From NCBI GenBank assembly GCA_030159075.1, contig BROG01000030.1, positions 186,001-250,000 on the forward strand: a stretch of DNA of 64,000 nucleotides, in the 5' to 3' direction. This stretch comes from Atrina japonica. Its lineage: Eukaryota; Mollusca; Bivalvia; Pterioida; Pinnidae. Of this stretch, positions 32,218 to 41,014 are shown piece by piece. Both the position numbers and the translations under genes were made by a program. How positions within the stretch are numbered: the stretch's first letter is position 1; each line of letters opens with the position of its first letter. The notes beneath the pieces were generated by a model. It was not told the DNA's origin, ran no database searches, and saw only the letters and a program-made list of their open reading frames with translations.

Positions 32218-32358
32218 CTAATTTGTTTCCTTGTAGAAACCCTGATTCAGTTTCGTCAGTAGACTCTGATAGTAACGATTACACTTCATTGTACGCCACT
32301 TGGTCTTCTGTTGTAACAGAATAATTCTGTAAATAGCTTCTGTATAGATACTCTCCAT
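32218..32358 (-). CDS. small element protein 3 (46 aa as written; probably damaged)
   Basis: ATG at 32358 follows a C/A-rich leader and gives MESIYTEAIYRIILLQQKTK followed by basic, Tyr-rich sequence, ending at TAG 32218-32220. About 135 nt then separate it from stem-loop 3, much more than the 14-37 nt in its neighbours. Continuing frames run on to a TAA about 5 nt before the stem-loop, so the gene may have an indel. No family recognised. It is supported by its place: divergent partner of the gene at 32476 and upstream of a stem-loop on the right strand. Confidence 0.4.
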   Translation of the reverse strand: MESIYTEAIYRIILLQQKTKWRTMKCNRYYQSLLTKLNQGFYKETN

Positions 32359-32475
32359 TTTGGTTTTTGTTTTTTCACTAAGCGATGTTCAACAAGAAGG
32401 AAAAGAAACGCTCACGCGACATGTGATGTCACATCCTGCCGAGTATGTCTCAGAGTCTATAGTCATTGTTTGATC
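32359..32475. promoter_or_regulatory. divergent promoter between small genes 3 and 4
   Basis: A 117-bp gap between two ATGs on opposite strands. It contains a CRE-like TGATGTCACA near 32424 and a short AT box (TCTATAGTC) near 32457. It is more compact than the other divergent pair, and no canonical TATA is visible. Confidence 0.4.
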
Positions 32476-32670
32476 ATGGCTGACTGTGTAACCATGTGGG
32501 ACGAAATACAAGAAAAAGAAGAATGGCTGATATGTGCCGATACAGTGGGAAGAAAGGTGGACTGGTTATCGAATATCGACGAATGGATTGAGCTCGTGAA
32601 GCTTGAAAAAAGAAAAAGAGAAAGACGACAGAGAAAACGGACAAAATGCTTTTTATGCCATGGCATATAA
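32476..32670 (+). CDS. small element protein 4 (64 aa, basic C-terminus)
   Basis: ATG at 32476 (MADCVTMWDEIQEKEEWL). An acidic, Trp-containing N-terminal half is followed by KLEKRKRERRQRKRTK and a final CFLCHGI. The basic run could be a nuclear localisation signal or bind nucleic acid. The stop is 16 nt before histone-type stem-loop 4. A minus-strand frame of similar length covers the same bases, but it ignores the stem-loop orientation and is taken as a shadow. No family recognised. Confidence 0.65.
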   Translation: MADCVTMWDEIQEKEEWLICADTVGRKVDWLSNIDEWIELVKLEKRKRERRQRKRTKCFLCHGI

Positions 32671-32686
32671 AGCCTAAAACACAAAC

Positions 32687-32727
32687 GGCCCTTTTCAGGG
32701 CCACCTAACTTTTTACGAAAAGAAACC
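32687..32727 (+). terminator. histone-type mRNA 3' stem-loop 4 with downstream element
   Basis: AAAC-GGCCCTTTTCAGGGCC-ACCTAAC at 32687-32702, then TTACGAAAAGAAACC ending at 32727. Form and spacing are the same as in copy 1 on the other strand. Confidence 0.9.
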
Positions 32728-33089
32728 TATGACTGATTAGAGCAGTTTTTAAAACATAGATCCTTTGTATACCCTTATTCTGTATCTCTTTCTCTGTATC
32801 TCACTCTAAGTGTTACACTTTTACTCTTGATCTCCTTCTACTCATAGTTTTGTAGTTTTGTTTTTTACATTAGATCGCTCCTTTATGTCTACCTTGTAGA
32901 TACTAGAGCAGGACTCTAAGTGTACTCTTAGTGTACACCTTATACCCAGTAGGTTTAAACTCTAAGTGTACTCTAAACGTGTACACCTTTTAGTCATAAA
33001 TACACAAACACCAGATCAAATTTAAATAAGTTTAATGCCCCGCTAAAAACCTTTTTAGATAGTCAACAGAGGATTAGGACCGTCCCTCT

Positions 33090-33350
33090 GTGACTATGTA
33101 CAATACATAAGCATGAACTATGAGAACATTAACTATCAGAACATTAATTATGAGAACACTGATTCACTCTCTGTGACTATGTACAATACATAAGCATGAA
33201 CTATGAGAACATTAACTATGATAACATTAACTTTGAGAACATTAACTTTGAGAACACTGATTCACTTTCTGTGACTATGTACAATACATAAGAATGAACT
33301 ATGAGAACATTAACTTTGAAAACATTAACTTCATGTTAAAACGTTCATCA
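33090..33350 (+). repeat. CTGTGACTATGTACAATACATAAG repeat, ~90-bp unit
   Basis: Three copies (about 33090, 33172 and 33271) of CTCT/CTTTCTGTGACTATGTACAATACATAAG, each followed by two to four copies of TGAGAACATTAACT. Another motif, CTCTAAGTGTACTCT, repeats at 32915-32990. The surrounding 32730-33500 shows no gene. Confidence 0.8.
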
Positions 33351-33506
33351 CAAAACTTTGAGTCACTTTGTCTCACTACTACGGTTGATCTTGCCCATAC
33401 AGCACGGAGCAAAAGAACGTCAGCTTTTGTCCTAGATCGGTCGGTTCGGATTCCTTGACGCTGTGACACTAAACGTATTTACATGATAAACAGTACTAAA
33501 TGACAA

Positions 33507-34082
33507 TCACTGCTGTTCGGGTTCCACTTTCCCTTTCTTGGTGGCTTTGACTCCCTTCTTGAGCATCAAGTTGAGTTTACGTTTGACCCCTGTTGAAGTC
33601 TGTTCGGGACATTCATAAGCCCAATGACCTGACTGATGACATTTATAACACTGGTCCGATTGACGAGATCGATTTTCTACTTTGTTCTCAGGTTCTACTC
33701 TTACTGATGTTGTTGTTGTTGTTGTTGCCGTCCCGTTATTCTTAAGACATCTAGGAGACCAATGTCCAATTTCACCACAAATGAAACAAGGATGAGTCTG
33801 TGGCGTAGGCTTATATTCGTACCCCATATATGATGTTCTGACTCCTGGCTGTACGTTATCCTTCAATTCTTTCAGAGTAGTTGTAATAGTCGTGAGTTCT
33901 TCCCTCATTTTTTGTAATGTGGATAGCAAGGCATTACGTAACATTCCCTGGGTCGCATCATTTTCGTGTTTTTCTTCCAACTGGTCTAAAGTTTTGAGAA
34001 CTTCATCAAACTCCCCTTCTAGGTAAGGTGTAATATTAGGTGAATAATTTGGGTGCGTCTGAGACAAGCCTGGATAACTCAT
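33507..34082 (-). CDS. two-zinc-knuckle (CCHC) protein, 191 aa
   Basis: The start is ATG at 34082 (MSYPGLSQTHPNYSP); the frame is open upstream but only from a non-ATG codon. A TATAAAG-type box lies about 45-50 nt upstream on the minus strand. The N-terminal half is helical (EVLKTLDQLEEKHEND, LSTLQKMREELTTITTTLKELKD). Two CX2CX4HX4C knuckles follow: CFICGEIGHWSPRC and CYKCHQSGHWAYEC, separated by a Thr-rich linker. The tail is strongly basic (KRKLNLMLKKGVKATKKGK). Such proteins bind single-stranded nucleic acid, as in retroviral Gag and CNBP. Zinc-knuckle genes are not a standard Polinton component as far as I recall. It lies 3' of the BIR gene, same strand, and has no histone-type stem-loop. 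Confidence 0.85.
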   Translation of the reverse strand: MSYPGLSQTHPNYSPNITPYLEGEFDEVLKTLDQLEEKHENDATQGMLRNALLSTLQKMREELTTITTTLKELKDNVQPGVRTSYMGYEYKPTPQTHPCFICGEIGHWSPRCLKNNGTATTTTTTSVRVEPENKVENRSRQSDQCYKCHQSGHWAYECPEQTSTGVKRKLNLMLKKGVKATKKGKVEPEQQ

Positions 34083-34232
34083 GTTGATGACTGATTCAAA
34101 TGATGTTTGGTCACTGCACTTCACTTTACTTTATAGCCGTTCTTCTTATTCTATATTTAGACTCGTTCCTGTCAGCCACTTGGATGTTCCCAGAAGGGAG
34201 GCTCCACACAGGGTTTTTTGTTTGTGTTATGT

Positions 34233-34649
34233 TTATATCAGCAATTGACTGAAAGCACAATCTTTAGACCAGCGTCGATGTTCTGTAAAAGCATTATCGC
34301 TCCATTCCCAATCTTTTAAAACAGATGCCACACAAGAAAAACACTGAACGTGGTCACTGTTCCCTAAATACACAAATCCTGCTCTGGCTAATTCTGTCTG
34401 TTTAGGTCCCGGTAGATATTTGGGCCAATGATCTTTAAACGTCAGGTACCTGGATTCATACGTACAAAAATTAGGCAAGGCTAAAGATATTCTTAATTCC
34501 TGATAAAACGATAACCCTCTGACGGTAGCAGGTCTTAGTTTAAAAGTGGTCACACCTTGTCTCCTTTCGGTAGGTGGAGTCCTTGTCACTTCTATCAGAT
34601 TAACTCTCGGTAACGCTATCCACTTCAACCCGACGAGCTCGTGGTACAC
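34233..34649 (-). CDS. BIR-domain (inhibitor-of-apoptosis-like) protein
   Basis: The frame ends in a clear BIR repeat: YLTFKDHWP, an ELARAGFVYLG stretch, CFSC, a DWEW stretch and an EH followed by RRWSKDC. The zinc ligands fit CX2CX17HX6C, one residue longer than the usual CX2CX16HX6C. It has one BIR and no RING domain, with about 55 residues before the BIR. BIR proteins bind caspases or IAP antagonists; viruses such as baculoviruses and malacoherpesviruses carry them, so a role in keeping the host cell alive is a reasonable inference. An ATG at 34649 starts this frame, but a promoter-proximal frame (34600-34815) overlaps it by 50 nt, so the natural N-terminus may be longer. Capture from a host IAP gene is likely. 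Confidence 0.85.
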   Translation of the reverse strand: MYHELVGLKWIALPRVNLIEVTRTPPTERRQGVTTFKLRPATVRGLSFYQELRISLALPNFCTYESRYLTFKDHWPKYLPGPKQTELARAGFVYLGNSDHVQCFSCVASVLKDWEWSDNAFTEHRRWSKDCAFSQLLI

Positions 34650-34815
34650 TATCTACTTCTACTCGATGAACTCGTGGTACACTATCCATCATGTCTCGGT
34701 TCATGGGAGCACTATCCGTGACGGTCTGACTAGCATCCATCGTCGATGAAAATAAAGTTTCCATACTTGATGTTCTTTCCATCGTGTCTGAGAGTGAATG
34801 GTCCCTGATGTGCAT
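34600..34815 (-). CDS. short frame overlapping the BIR gene 5' end
   Basis: Minus-strand frame with a duplicated VPR.RRVEVDSV motif, ending 50 nt inside the BIR frame. A strong TATAAAAAG at 34825-34833 lies only 10 nt before its first ATG (34815), so transcripts should start downstream and use the Met at 34764 (METLFSS) or a nearby one. It may be an upstream regulatory frame, or the true N-terminus of the BIR protein separated by a one-base indel. I cannot decide between these from sequence. Confidence 0.4.
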   Translation of the reverse strand: MHIRDHSLSDTMERTSSMETLFSSTMDASQTVTDSAPMNRDMMDSVPRVHRVEVDSVPRARRVEVDSVTES

Positions 34816-34871
34816 TCTCACTCCCTTTTTATAAGGTTCATAAAATCTATTTTTAGATCAGAACTAAAAAA

Positions 34872-35471
34872 TCATATTTTTCTACGTTTTTTGTCCTTAA
34901 ACACAAATTGTATCATCGGTACGTCTACATGATGACCAAAAGGATCCCATGCTACTGGTCGTTGTTCTTTATGCACATGATACATCATACCTGCACGATT
35001 GCCATTATTATCATTTAATTGTAAATGAAAAGTGTCACCGTACATGGGAGACTGACGACAATCGCTTAACCATTGTCGTAGAAACATTAAAATATCATGA
35101 GGTATTTCTTCCTGTTCTACTTTTCGTGGTCGTCCCCCTTTCCACTCCTTCCTCTGTCCCTTTTCTTCTTCTTCTCTTTGTTCTTTTGTTCTCTCTACGG
35201 ATACTTTGCGTGGACGTCCCCTCTTTCTTTTCATTCTCTGTTCTTTTCCTTCATCTCTCTGTCCTTCTGACTTTTTCTCTCCTTCTATCTTTTCCTGTCC
35301 TTCCATCGTTTCCCCTATTCTTTCTTTCTGTTCTTCTTCTTCTCTCTGTTTCCCTTCTTCTCTTTGTTTCTCTTCTTCTCTCTGTTTCTCTCCTTTCCAC
35401 CCCTTACGTCTTTTCATGTCTTCTTTTCTCGCGTCTTTAGTCATGTCATTTTCTCTTTTCGTCGGATTCAT
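34872..35471 (-). CDS. AT-hook DNA-binding protein, ~199 aa
   Basis: The start chosen is ATG at 35471 (MNPTKREND), which leaves the preceding gene free; an in-frame ATG at 35579 would overlap that gene. Residues about 10-120 are extremely Glu/Lys/Arg-rich (repeated KQREEE), followed by two AT-hooks, KRGRPRKV and KGGRPRKV, about 30 residues apart. A compact C-terminal domain follows (DILMFLRQWLSDCRQSP...DTFHLQLND) and a basic end (FKDKKRRKI). AT-hooks bind the minor groove of AT-rich DNA, suiting a genome-condensing or replication accessory protein. The C-terminal domain is unknown to me. The plus-strand frames opposite are shadows. Confidence 0.75.
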   Translation of the reverse strand: MNPTKRENDMTKDARKEDMKRRKGWKGEKQREEEKQREEGKQREEEEQKERIGETMEGQEKIEGEKKSEGQRDEGKEQRMKRKRGRPRKVSVERTKEQREEEEKGQRKEWKGGRPRKVEQEEIPHDILMFLRQWLSDCRQSPMYGDTFHLQLNDNNGNRAGMMYHVHKEQRPVAWDPFGHHVDVPMIQFVFKDKKRRKI

Positions 35472-35547
35472 ATTGATAAATAATACAAGATGTGAACACG
35501 ATGACTCTCGGTCATCAACTGACCCAAGTCCTGTGTTGCACTTCATT

Positions 35548-36571
35548 TTAAATGACACGACGAAAATGAAGTTTGGCAATCACTTTTCCTCCTAGAAAAT
35601 GAATTTTACGTCCCATGTCATCTCTCAATTGTATTTCAATGGTATCAAAATACTTTTTATTAAAACTCACATAATTGTAATGAAAAGGTTCCCAATGTTG
35701 ATGATTGAGCGATTGACCCGTTTGAAAAGGGACCACACGTAATAACGGTAACGATTGTGAACCTACAATTTGACTTTCGGCAATGTTACTGTAGACATAG
35801 ATACCACTCATACCAATATTTAAATCGGGTGGATACTTTGGCATGTGTGTGACATCGATCCATTTAGTCATCTCCTCATTCATGTCAATGGCTTCAAAGC
35901 CTAGCTTATAACCTAGTAGACTTGGAAAACGTATTAAAAAGGGAACGGAATAGATGGATCGGCCTTTAAACTCAATCATGAATCGATCTAAAGCTTCGTC
36001 ATACCTGAATTTAATAGTATTTTTATGAGAGAGATCTTCTATCCCATCAATGACATATTGAAAGGCTCTAGAAAACCCAACTTTCATCTCTTCTATTAAA
36101 GCAGCAGGAGATTTATAAAGCCCCGAACGAAATTTAAGTTTCCTACAAAAGCGATCCCCGACTTCGTATCAGTTTTAGAGATGACATGATCAAATTGGGG
36201 ATCATCTAACGAGACGTGTTTCTTAATCAATTCTACAGTAAAACGTTCATGTTGACGATATTTCATTTCCTTTTTCTTAGGATACGTAGAAGGGTCCTGG
36301 GGATTTTTAGGTGTCACGACGGATTCCAAAGGAACGTGAAGGGGAACCAGGACATCTATGTAATTCTCATCGGATCCTATCGATTCTATTAAGTTGGGAA
36401 AGATCAATTCACTCAACGCTACTTCCCACTCACTATCCATCATACTTAAAGCTTGAGGTAAATGAGTTTTTTGAATTCTGTTAAGGTATTATCGGGAAAG
36501 ACTTTTAAACTAGCATCGCTAGGTAAAGTCATGTAAAAACTACCATGATCTTTAGAATCGAGAGTCGCCAT
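35548..36571 (-). pseudogene. virion-type (possible minor capsid/penton-like) protein, three frames
   Basis: ATG at 36571 begins SFYMTLPSDASLKVFPDNT. The protein continues after a -1 shift at an A6 run (36467-36472) with MMDSEWEVALSELIFP, and after another -1 shift at 36129-36135 (AAATTTC) with EEMKVGFSRA...LPLLRVVPFQTG...FDTIEIQLRDDMGRKI...LHFRR. The W-E-V-A-L-x-E-x-x-F-P and PLLRVV...LHFR pattern is one I associate with a protein that accompanies PolB in metazoan Polinton-like elements; a beta-rich minor capsid role is my inference. No nonsense codons were seen, only two frame changes in the same direction, so the gene may be damaged, mis-assembled or frameshifted by design. A TATA-like box (TATAAAAC) lies near 36632-36640. 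Confidence 0.55.
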
Positions 36572-36694
36572 GATGCGTGTACTTGAGATCACACTGTATC
36601 AATGAACCCCTACCCGTCACTGTCTTCTGTTTTATATCATCAACACCAACACCAAAGTCAAGTTTCATACATTTTATTACTCAAAAAACTTTAT

Positions 36695-39600
36695 TCAATA
36701 ACCATAAGGTAAAGTACAAAAGTTTTCAATGCGATGTCTCTTATCATACACGACACGCACTTCTTTAGTCATCGCCTGTGTTTTGACTTTATGTTGTTTC
36801 GTTCGCATGATCTTATGAGGGTACGATACCAGTACTTTCTTTTGTTGACCACGTAACAACTGTTTCAATGTATCTACGTTGACTGTAGAAGTGGTACGAC
36901 TATCAAAAGTGATTCCTTTGACTTTACACACCGTTTTGTCCTGACGAGTCTTGTACGCATAATTTTTAGGACCTCCCGAGACAAAGGATAAGATAGAATC
37001 GCCATCTAATTCGTCTGTCCATCCTCCTAAACTGTGTATGATGGCAGGATTCCACTGCTGTGGATCGTGTTGATAAATGATACTGTCTGTATCAAAATAT
37101 AACACACGTTCTCCCAAACGTTCTAGGGTGGCATAGAGATGTAACCGTGCTAAAGACGTCGTAAAGGCTGCTAACACTACATTGCTAAAACCATTGGGTT
37201 CATCAAAGTCATCCTTCTGTTTTGAATTCACCAGCATCATGTCTAGCTCATCATGGCCTTCGTCATTTGGAATCAGTTCTAAATGTAATACCTCACGAGT
37301 ATCATCTTGAAGTAACTGTTGTAATGCTTCGTAACTCTCCACATACTGTGTCTGAGGTAAATTAGTCCGTTGAGCAAATTTACCCCACAAACAGTTCAGA
37401 AACAGTTTAGCAATGGTCCGTAAGATAGGATTCTTCTCTACATCTTCTTCTCGTATGATCAGTTGTTCTCTCGTTTTCAATCTCTTTGAGGTACTGACGA
37501 CGATCTTCTACTGTTTGACAGGAAGCAGGAAAACCACTAGCTTGTTGCTTAATCTGGAGAAACTGATCAATATAGCTACGAAATAAAGTATTGGACTGAT
37601 CAGGGAAATGCCATACTTCAAAGATACGATCGATCACATAACCTTTTTCTATAGCTTTATTCAATTCACACGTCGTCCATGTACCTAACAAACGTCGTTC
37701 TTGATTCGTATGAGAGCATCGATAACTCATACCCAACTCCTGTTCGATTCCTTGTTGAGCACAAGTACGGCATAAAGGAAAAAGTAGCTTTCCTCCTGCA
37801 AACCGATAAGGTAACACGGGATGAAACAGATGACGAGGAGGAATAACTCGACATTGTACCAGTCCAAAATATTGATCTAGACTTTTGAAATCATGTGTAA
37901 TCACGTCTGGGTGTCCAATGGGAAAAGTCCCATGTTTCAAGACAAACGGGTACAAAGAACATACATCCACGTAACGAATGTCTCCTTCTTCACATAGCAA
38001 ACGAGTAGCATTCGTTCGACCTCCAAATAAAGCATCTTTAGGAACTAACGGGTCGGGAAAATCTTCATACGTTTTATCAATGAAATGTTGAAACTCTGGA
38101 TCCGTCTTGTACCTTTGACGATAGTCATGTTCCCCACAGCGTTTCTACTTGATAGTGTTGACGCAAATACTGATCTCTCTCTAAGGTCTTTTGATACACT
38201 TCTTCATACGTCAAAGAAGGATGAAACGGGTGTTGCTCTTGCTTTAAGTTAGGAAAACACAAGGGACATCCGTGCCAAAAACAGCCATGAAACTCGTAAA
38301 TGGTGCGAGAGTCTTCATGATAACCATCCACGCGATAAGATCCTACTTGGACTTCCCCTCCCTGACGAGCATGTCTAATCGTTTGACCAGTTTCATGTTC
38401 TTTCCAACTCAACAGCGTAATGCTAGGGTGGAATACTGTCGTGGTGAAGGATATCCCCGCGGAGGTATGATACCAATCGTATCTTTTTGCATATGATTGC
38501 GACGATAGGCTATATTTCCCGTACTGGCAAACGTAATCGATTCAGCAAAGGGGTCCACATCGGTTAGTTTCAAACACATGCTTTGAAAATGCATAAAAGC
38601 TTGTCGCAAAATAGTCACGTCCAATTCACAGTATTCTTCTAATTCGCATTGCAAATGAAAAATCTCACCCTTTTGAATTTGGTCTTGATACCACGCTTCA
38701 AAATCACGACGAACATCAGGTTTCATACCTTCTGGGTTGTAATACATAGCTGGGGGATATATTCCTATGTAATCAGCATTAGCTTCTGTATTGAACAAAT
38801 GCGGAAAGTAGCCTTTCTTGAGTTCAGTCAATCCAAAAGCTTTAGGTAACGAAGCTAAAGGAAATGACAAGAAATTACACGAGTCTTTAAACCTGATGTT
38901 TCCAGCCGTCATAGACATAATCTTAGAACCGTTCATGATCACATCAGGTTTTTCACAGGCATGATGTACCAGATGATGTAAAATAAACTGTCCATCGTAC
39001 CCTTTAAAGTTATGAGCAACAGCTATAGCTCCATCATGTAAAAGTTTCTCCCTTTGATGTATGTCATCATACACGGTCGTTTGAAATAACCAAGTCAAAA
39101 AATCAGTGAGTGTCGTGGGACCTCGGAATATGATACGATGATCCTCCATGGTTTTACATTGCTCACACCAATCATCATCGGATGTACACTGGGGACATAC
39201 ACGATGAGCAATACATAGATTAGGTTTATGTTCTCCGGTATCCTGGGTACACTCAAAATCATAGAAAATGTAATAAGGGGGTGAAGATGATTCATCCTGA
39301 GAAGGGATCCGTTGTATAAAACAGCGATGATCTAGATCCACGATCTGTTTACAATGGTGACATTTTTTTCTTCTTTTCTTGACAGCAGTGTTGTGTGAAT
39401 TGTTTCTTACTCATCCATACTTGACAAGTGGGACATCGAGTCATTAGCTGACATGGAGTCTTGGCCGTATTACTACTATAAGGTTTCAAATGATTCTCGT
39501 AACACTGAGTCGATGTGAATGTCCCCCTGACAATGTGTACATTCTATTGGTTTTATCGTGTTGTCGGGAACACAGGGCCACGGTGCAAAACAACGAAAGC

Positions 39601-40471
39601 AGCATTGAGGGCATCGGTGATCTTCTATATGATTATAACCCACATCACAACGGTCACTCTCTTCAGGTCCACTCTCTTGCTGGGGATCACATCCAGCTTG
39701 TTGCATTAAGGCATGAGCTTCTCGTCGTTGAAGAGTAGGCATGAGCTTCTTCCTTTTTGCATCACCATAAATCAAAGTTTTCCAATAGCGTTGCCAGTTT
39801 TTGTACTTGTCTCCATCTCCATGTCCAGGTATCTGACAATGAAAACGACCAACTACAATAGCACGAGCTAAACAGGTCTTGTCTGTATTCTTGATCTGTA
39901 TCAAACTTCTCTTCTTGTTCAGCATGACTTTTTTATCAACACTGAGATGATATTTTCGTTTTCCACCCCCGCTACCTACAGGTTGTATGACATAGATTAC
40001 TGACAGGGTGGTAGACCCATCTTCGATTCTAAAATTTTCATTACTCTGTTGCACTTTCTCAATTTTCTCCATGAGTAGATCAGCATTCAGGTCTTTAGCA
40101 TCCGTAAATTCTACCCACACTTCACTTTTTAAAGATGGATGATGTATATTGACTCTCATCTTATCCCGATCTTCACACTGTAGTTTGTTCTTAATAGAAG
40201 TCAACATATGATCTATTACCTCTGATACCAAGTGTATGACATCTTTAGAAAAATGTTTAAATTTGACTTGGTACACATTCGAAGCCGTTTTAAACTTACG
40301 TGATTTACGCTCACTCAAAGTGTCTACTTCATAGTAATCACTATAATCGGTGAGTTGTCTGTTTGCATTAAACCCATCACCCCGTTGATCTCTCTGGTGA
40401 GCCTGTCTTTGACTTCTCGCCTGTTCTTGTCTTTCATTTAACAATAAATCAAAGTTTGGTAAATTAGCCAT
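36695..40471 (-). CDS. protein-primed-type family B DNA polymerase, interrupted by frame changes
   Basis: One long gene starting at ATG 40471, with TATAAATA at 40529-40536. Order: an N-terminal domain (KRSLIQIKNTDKTCLARAIVVG near 39870), zinc-binding pairs around 39360-39600, 3'-5' exonuclease motifs (YDFE 39252-39263; HNFKGYDGQF near 39010; YCELDV near 38620), a Vsr-like insert (VDGY...YEFHGCFWHGCP, 38260-38330), then polymerase motif A (DVCSLYP, 37947-37967), motif B (KLFLNCLWGKF near 37400) and motif C (DTDS, 37082-37093). It would replicate the element from protein-primed ends. At least five frame changes occur: a G5 run at 39523-39527, an A7 run at 39363-39369, near 38410, a G4 run at 38132-38135, and an A4 run at 37474-37477. 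No isolated nonsense codon was found. Confidence 0.88.
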
Positions 40472-40528
40472 TCCGTGTGTATGCTTCCGTTGTCAAATCT
40501 AAAATGAAGTACGGTAACTGTAGACATG

Positions 40529-40536
40529 TATTTATA
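40529..40536 (-). promoter_or_regulatory. TATA box of the polymerase gene
   Basis: TATAAATA on the minus strand, 58 nt before the ATG at 40471. Confidence 0.65.
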
Positions 40537-40689
40537 ATAGAAAAGAAAAGAACTGTATAGATACTTAAACGAAGTATCATCACATTTATATAGTCTTTTA
40601 TATTCTAGTCTTTTATGTTTTATAGTTCCATAAAACTAGAATGTATTGTATTTCGTTTTATTTTCATATAGAATTAGAAATATTAAAAA

Positions 40690-40935
40690 CTAGTGACAGT
40701 ATCTGTCTTAAAAACAGGTGGCCGTAGACGTAGATGTCTAGACAGACTACAACAACAGGTGGCCATATGTCAAAAACAGGTGGCCAGATGCCAAGTGTCA
40801 ACAACAGGTGTTCAGATGACAAGTGTCAAAAATGTCAAAAACAGGTGTTCAGATGCCAAGTGTCAAAAATGTCAAAAACAGGTGTTCAGATGCCAAGTGT
40901 CAAAAGTGTCAAAAACAGGTGGCCAGATGTTCAGA
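40690..40935 (+). repeat. AAAAACAGGTG(G/T)(C/T)CAGATG(C)CAAGTGTC repeat
   Basis: Six or seven copies of ACAGGTGGCCAGATG or ACAGGTGTTCAGATGCCAAGTGTCAAAAATGTC, in periods of about 22 and 46 bp. Three overlapping frames through it are by-products (a cysteine-rich KCQKCQKQV repeat in more than one frame). Confidence 0.85.
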
Positions 40936-40955
40936 CGGGAGAAAAAATCAATACG

Positions 40956-40978
40956 TGACGTCATTCACTCTATATAAG
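40956..40978 (+). promoter_or_regulatory. CRE and TATA box of small gene 5
   Basis: TGACGTCA at 40956-40963 and TATATAAG at 40971-40978, followed by the ATG at 41015. The spacing is compact and typical of a strong core promoter. The same TGACGTCA word recurs in both terminal repeats. Confidence 0.75.
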
Positions 40979-41014
40979 CTAATACTACCTGAGTCTCGGT
41001 ATTAGTTCATCATC

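Noticed and set aside
31070..32702. The hairpins read as bacterial rho-independent terminators
   Set aside because: No U-tract follows; the loop, flanks and purine-rich downstream element fit the histone mRNA stem-loop, and the sequence is eukaryotic.
32463..32704. Minus-strand frames opposite small gene 4
   Set aside because: Stem-loop 4 and its downstream element are on the plus strand, right after the plus-strand stop.
34949..35595. Long plus-strand Leu/Ser/Phe-rich frames
   Set aside because: They are shadows of the Glu/Lys-rich AT-hook gene on the minus strand, which has the AT-hook motifs.
40693..41005. Cysteine-rich KCQKCQKQV repeat proteins
   Set aside because: The same repeat reads open in several frames, with period 46 bp, and the promoter of small gene 5 lies inside it.
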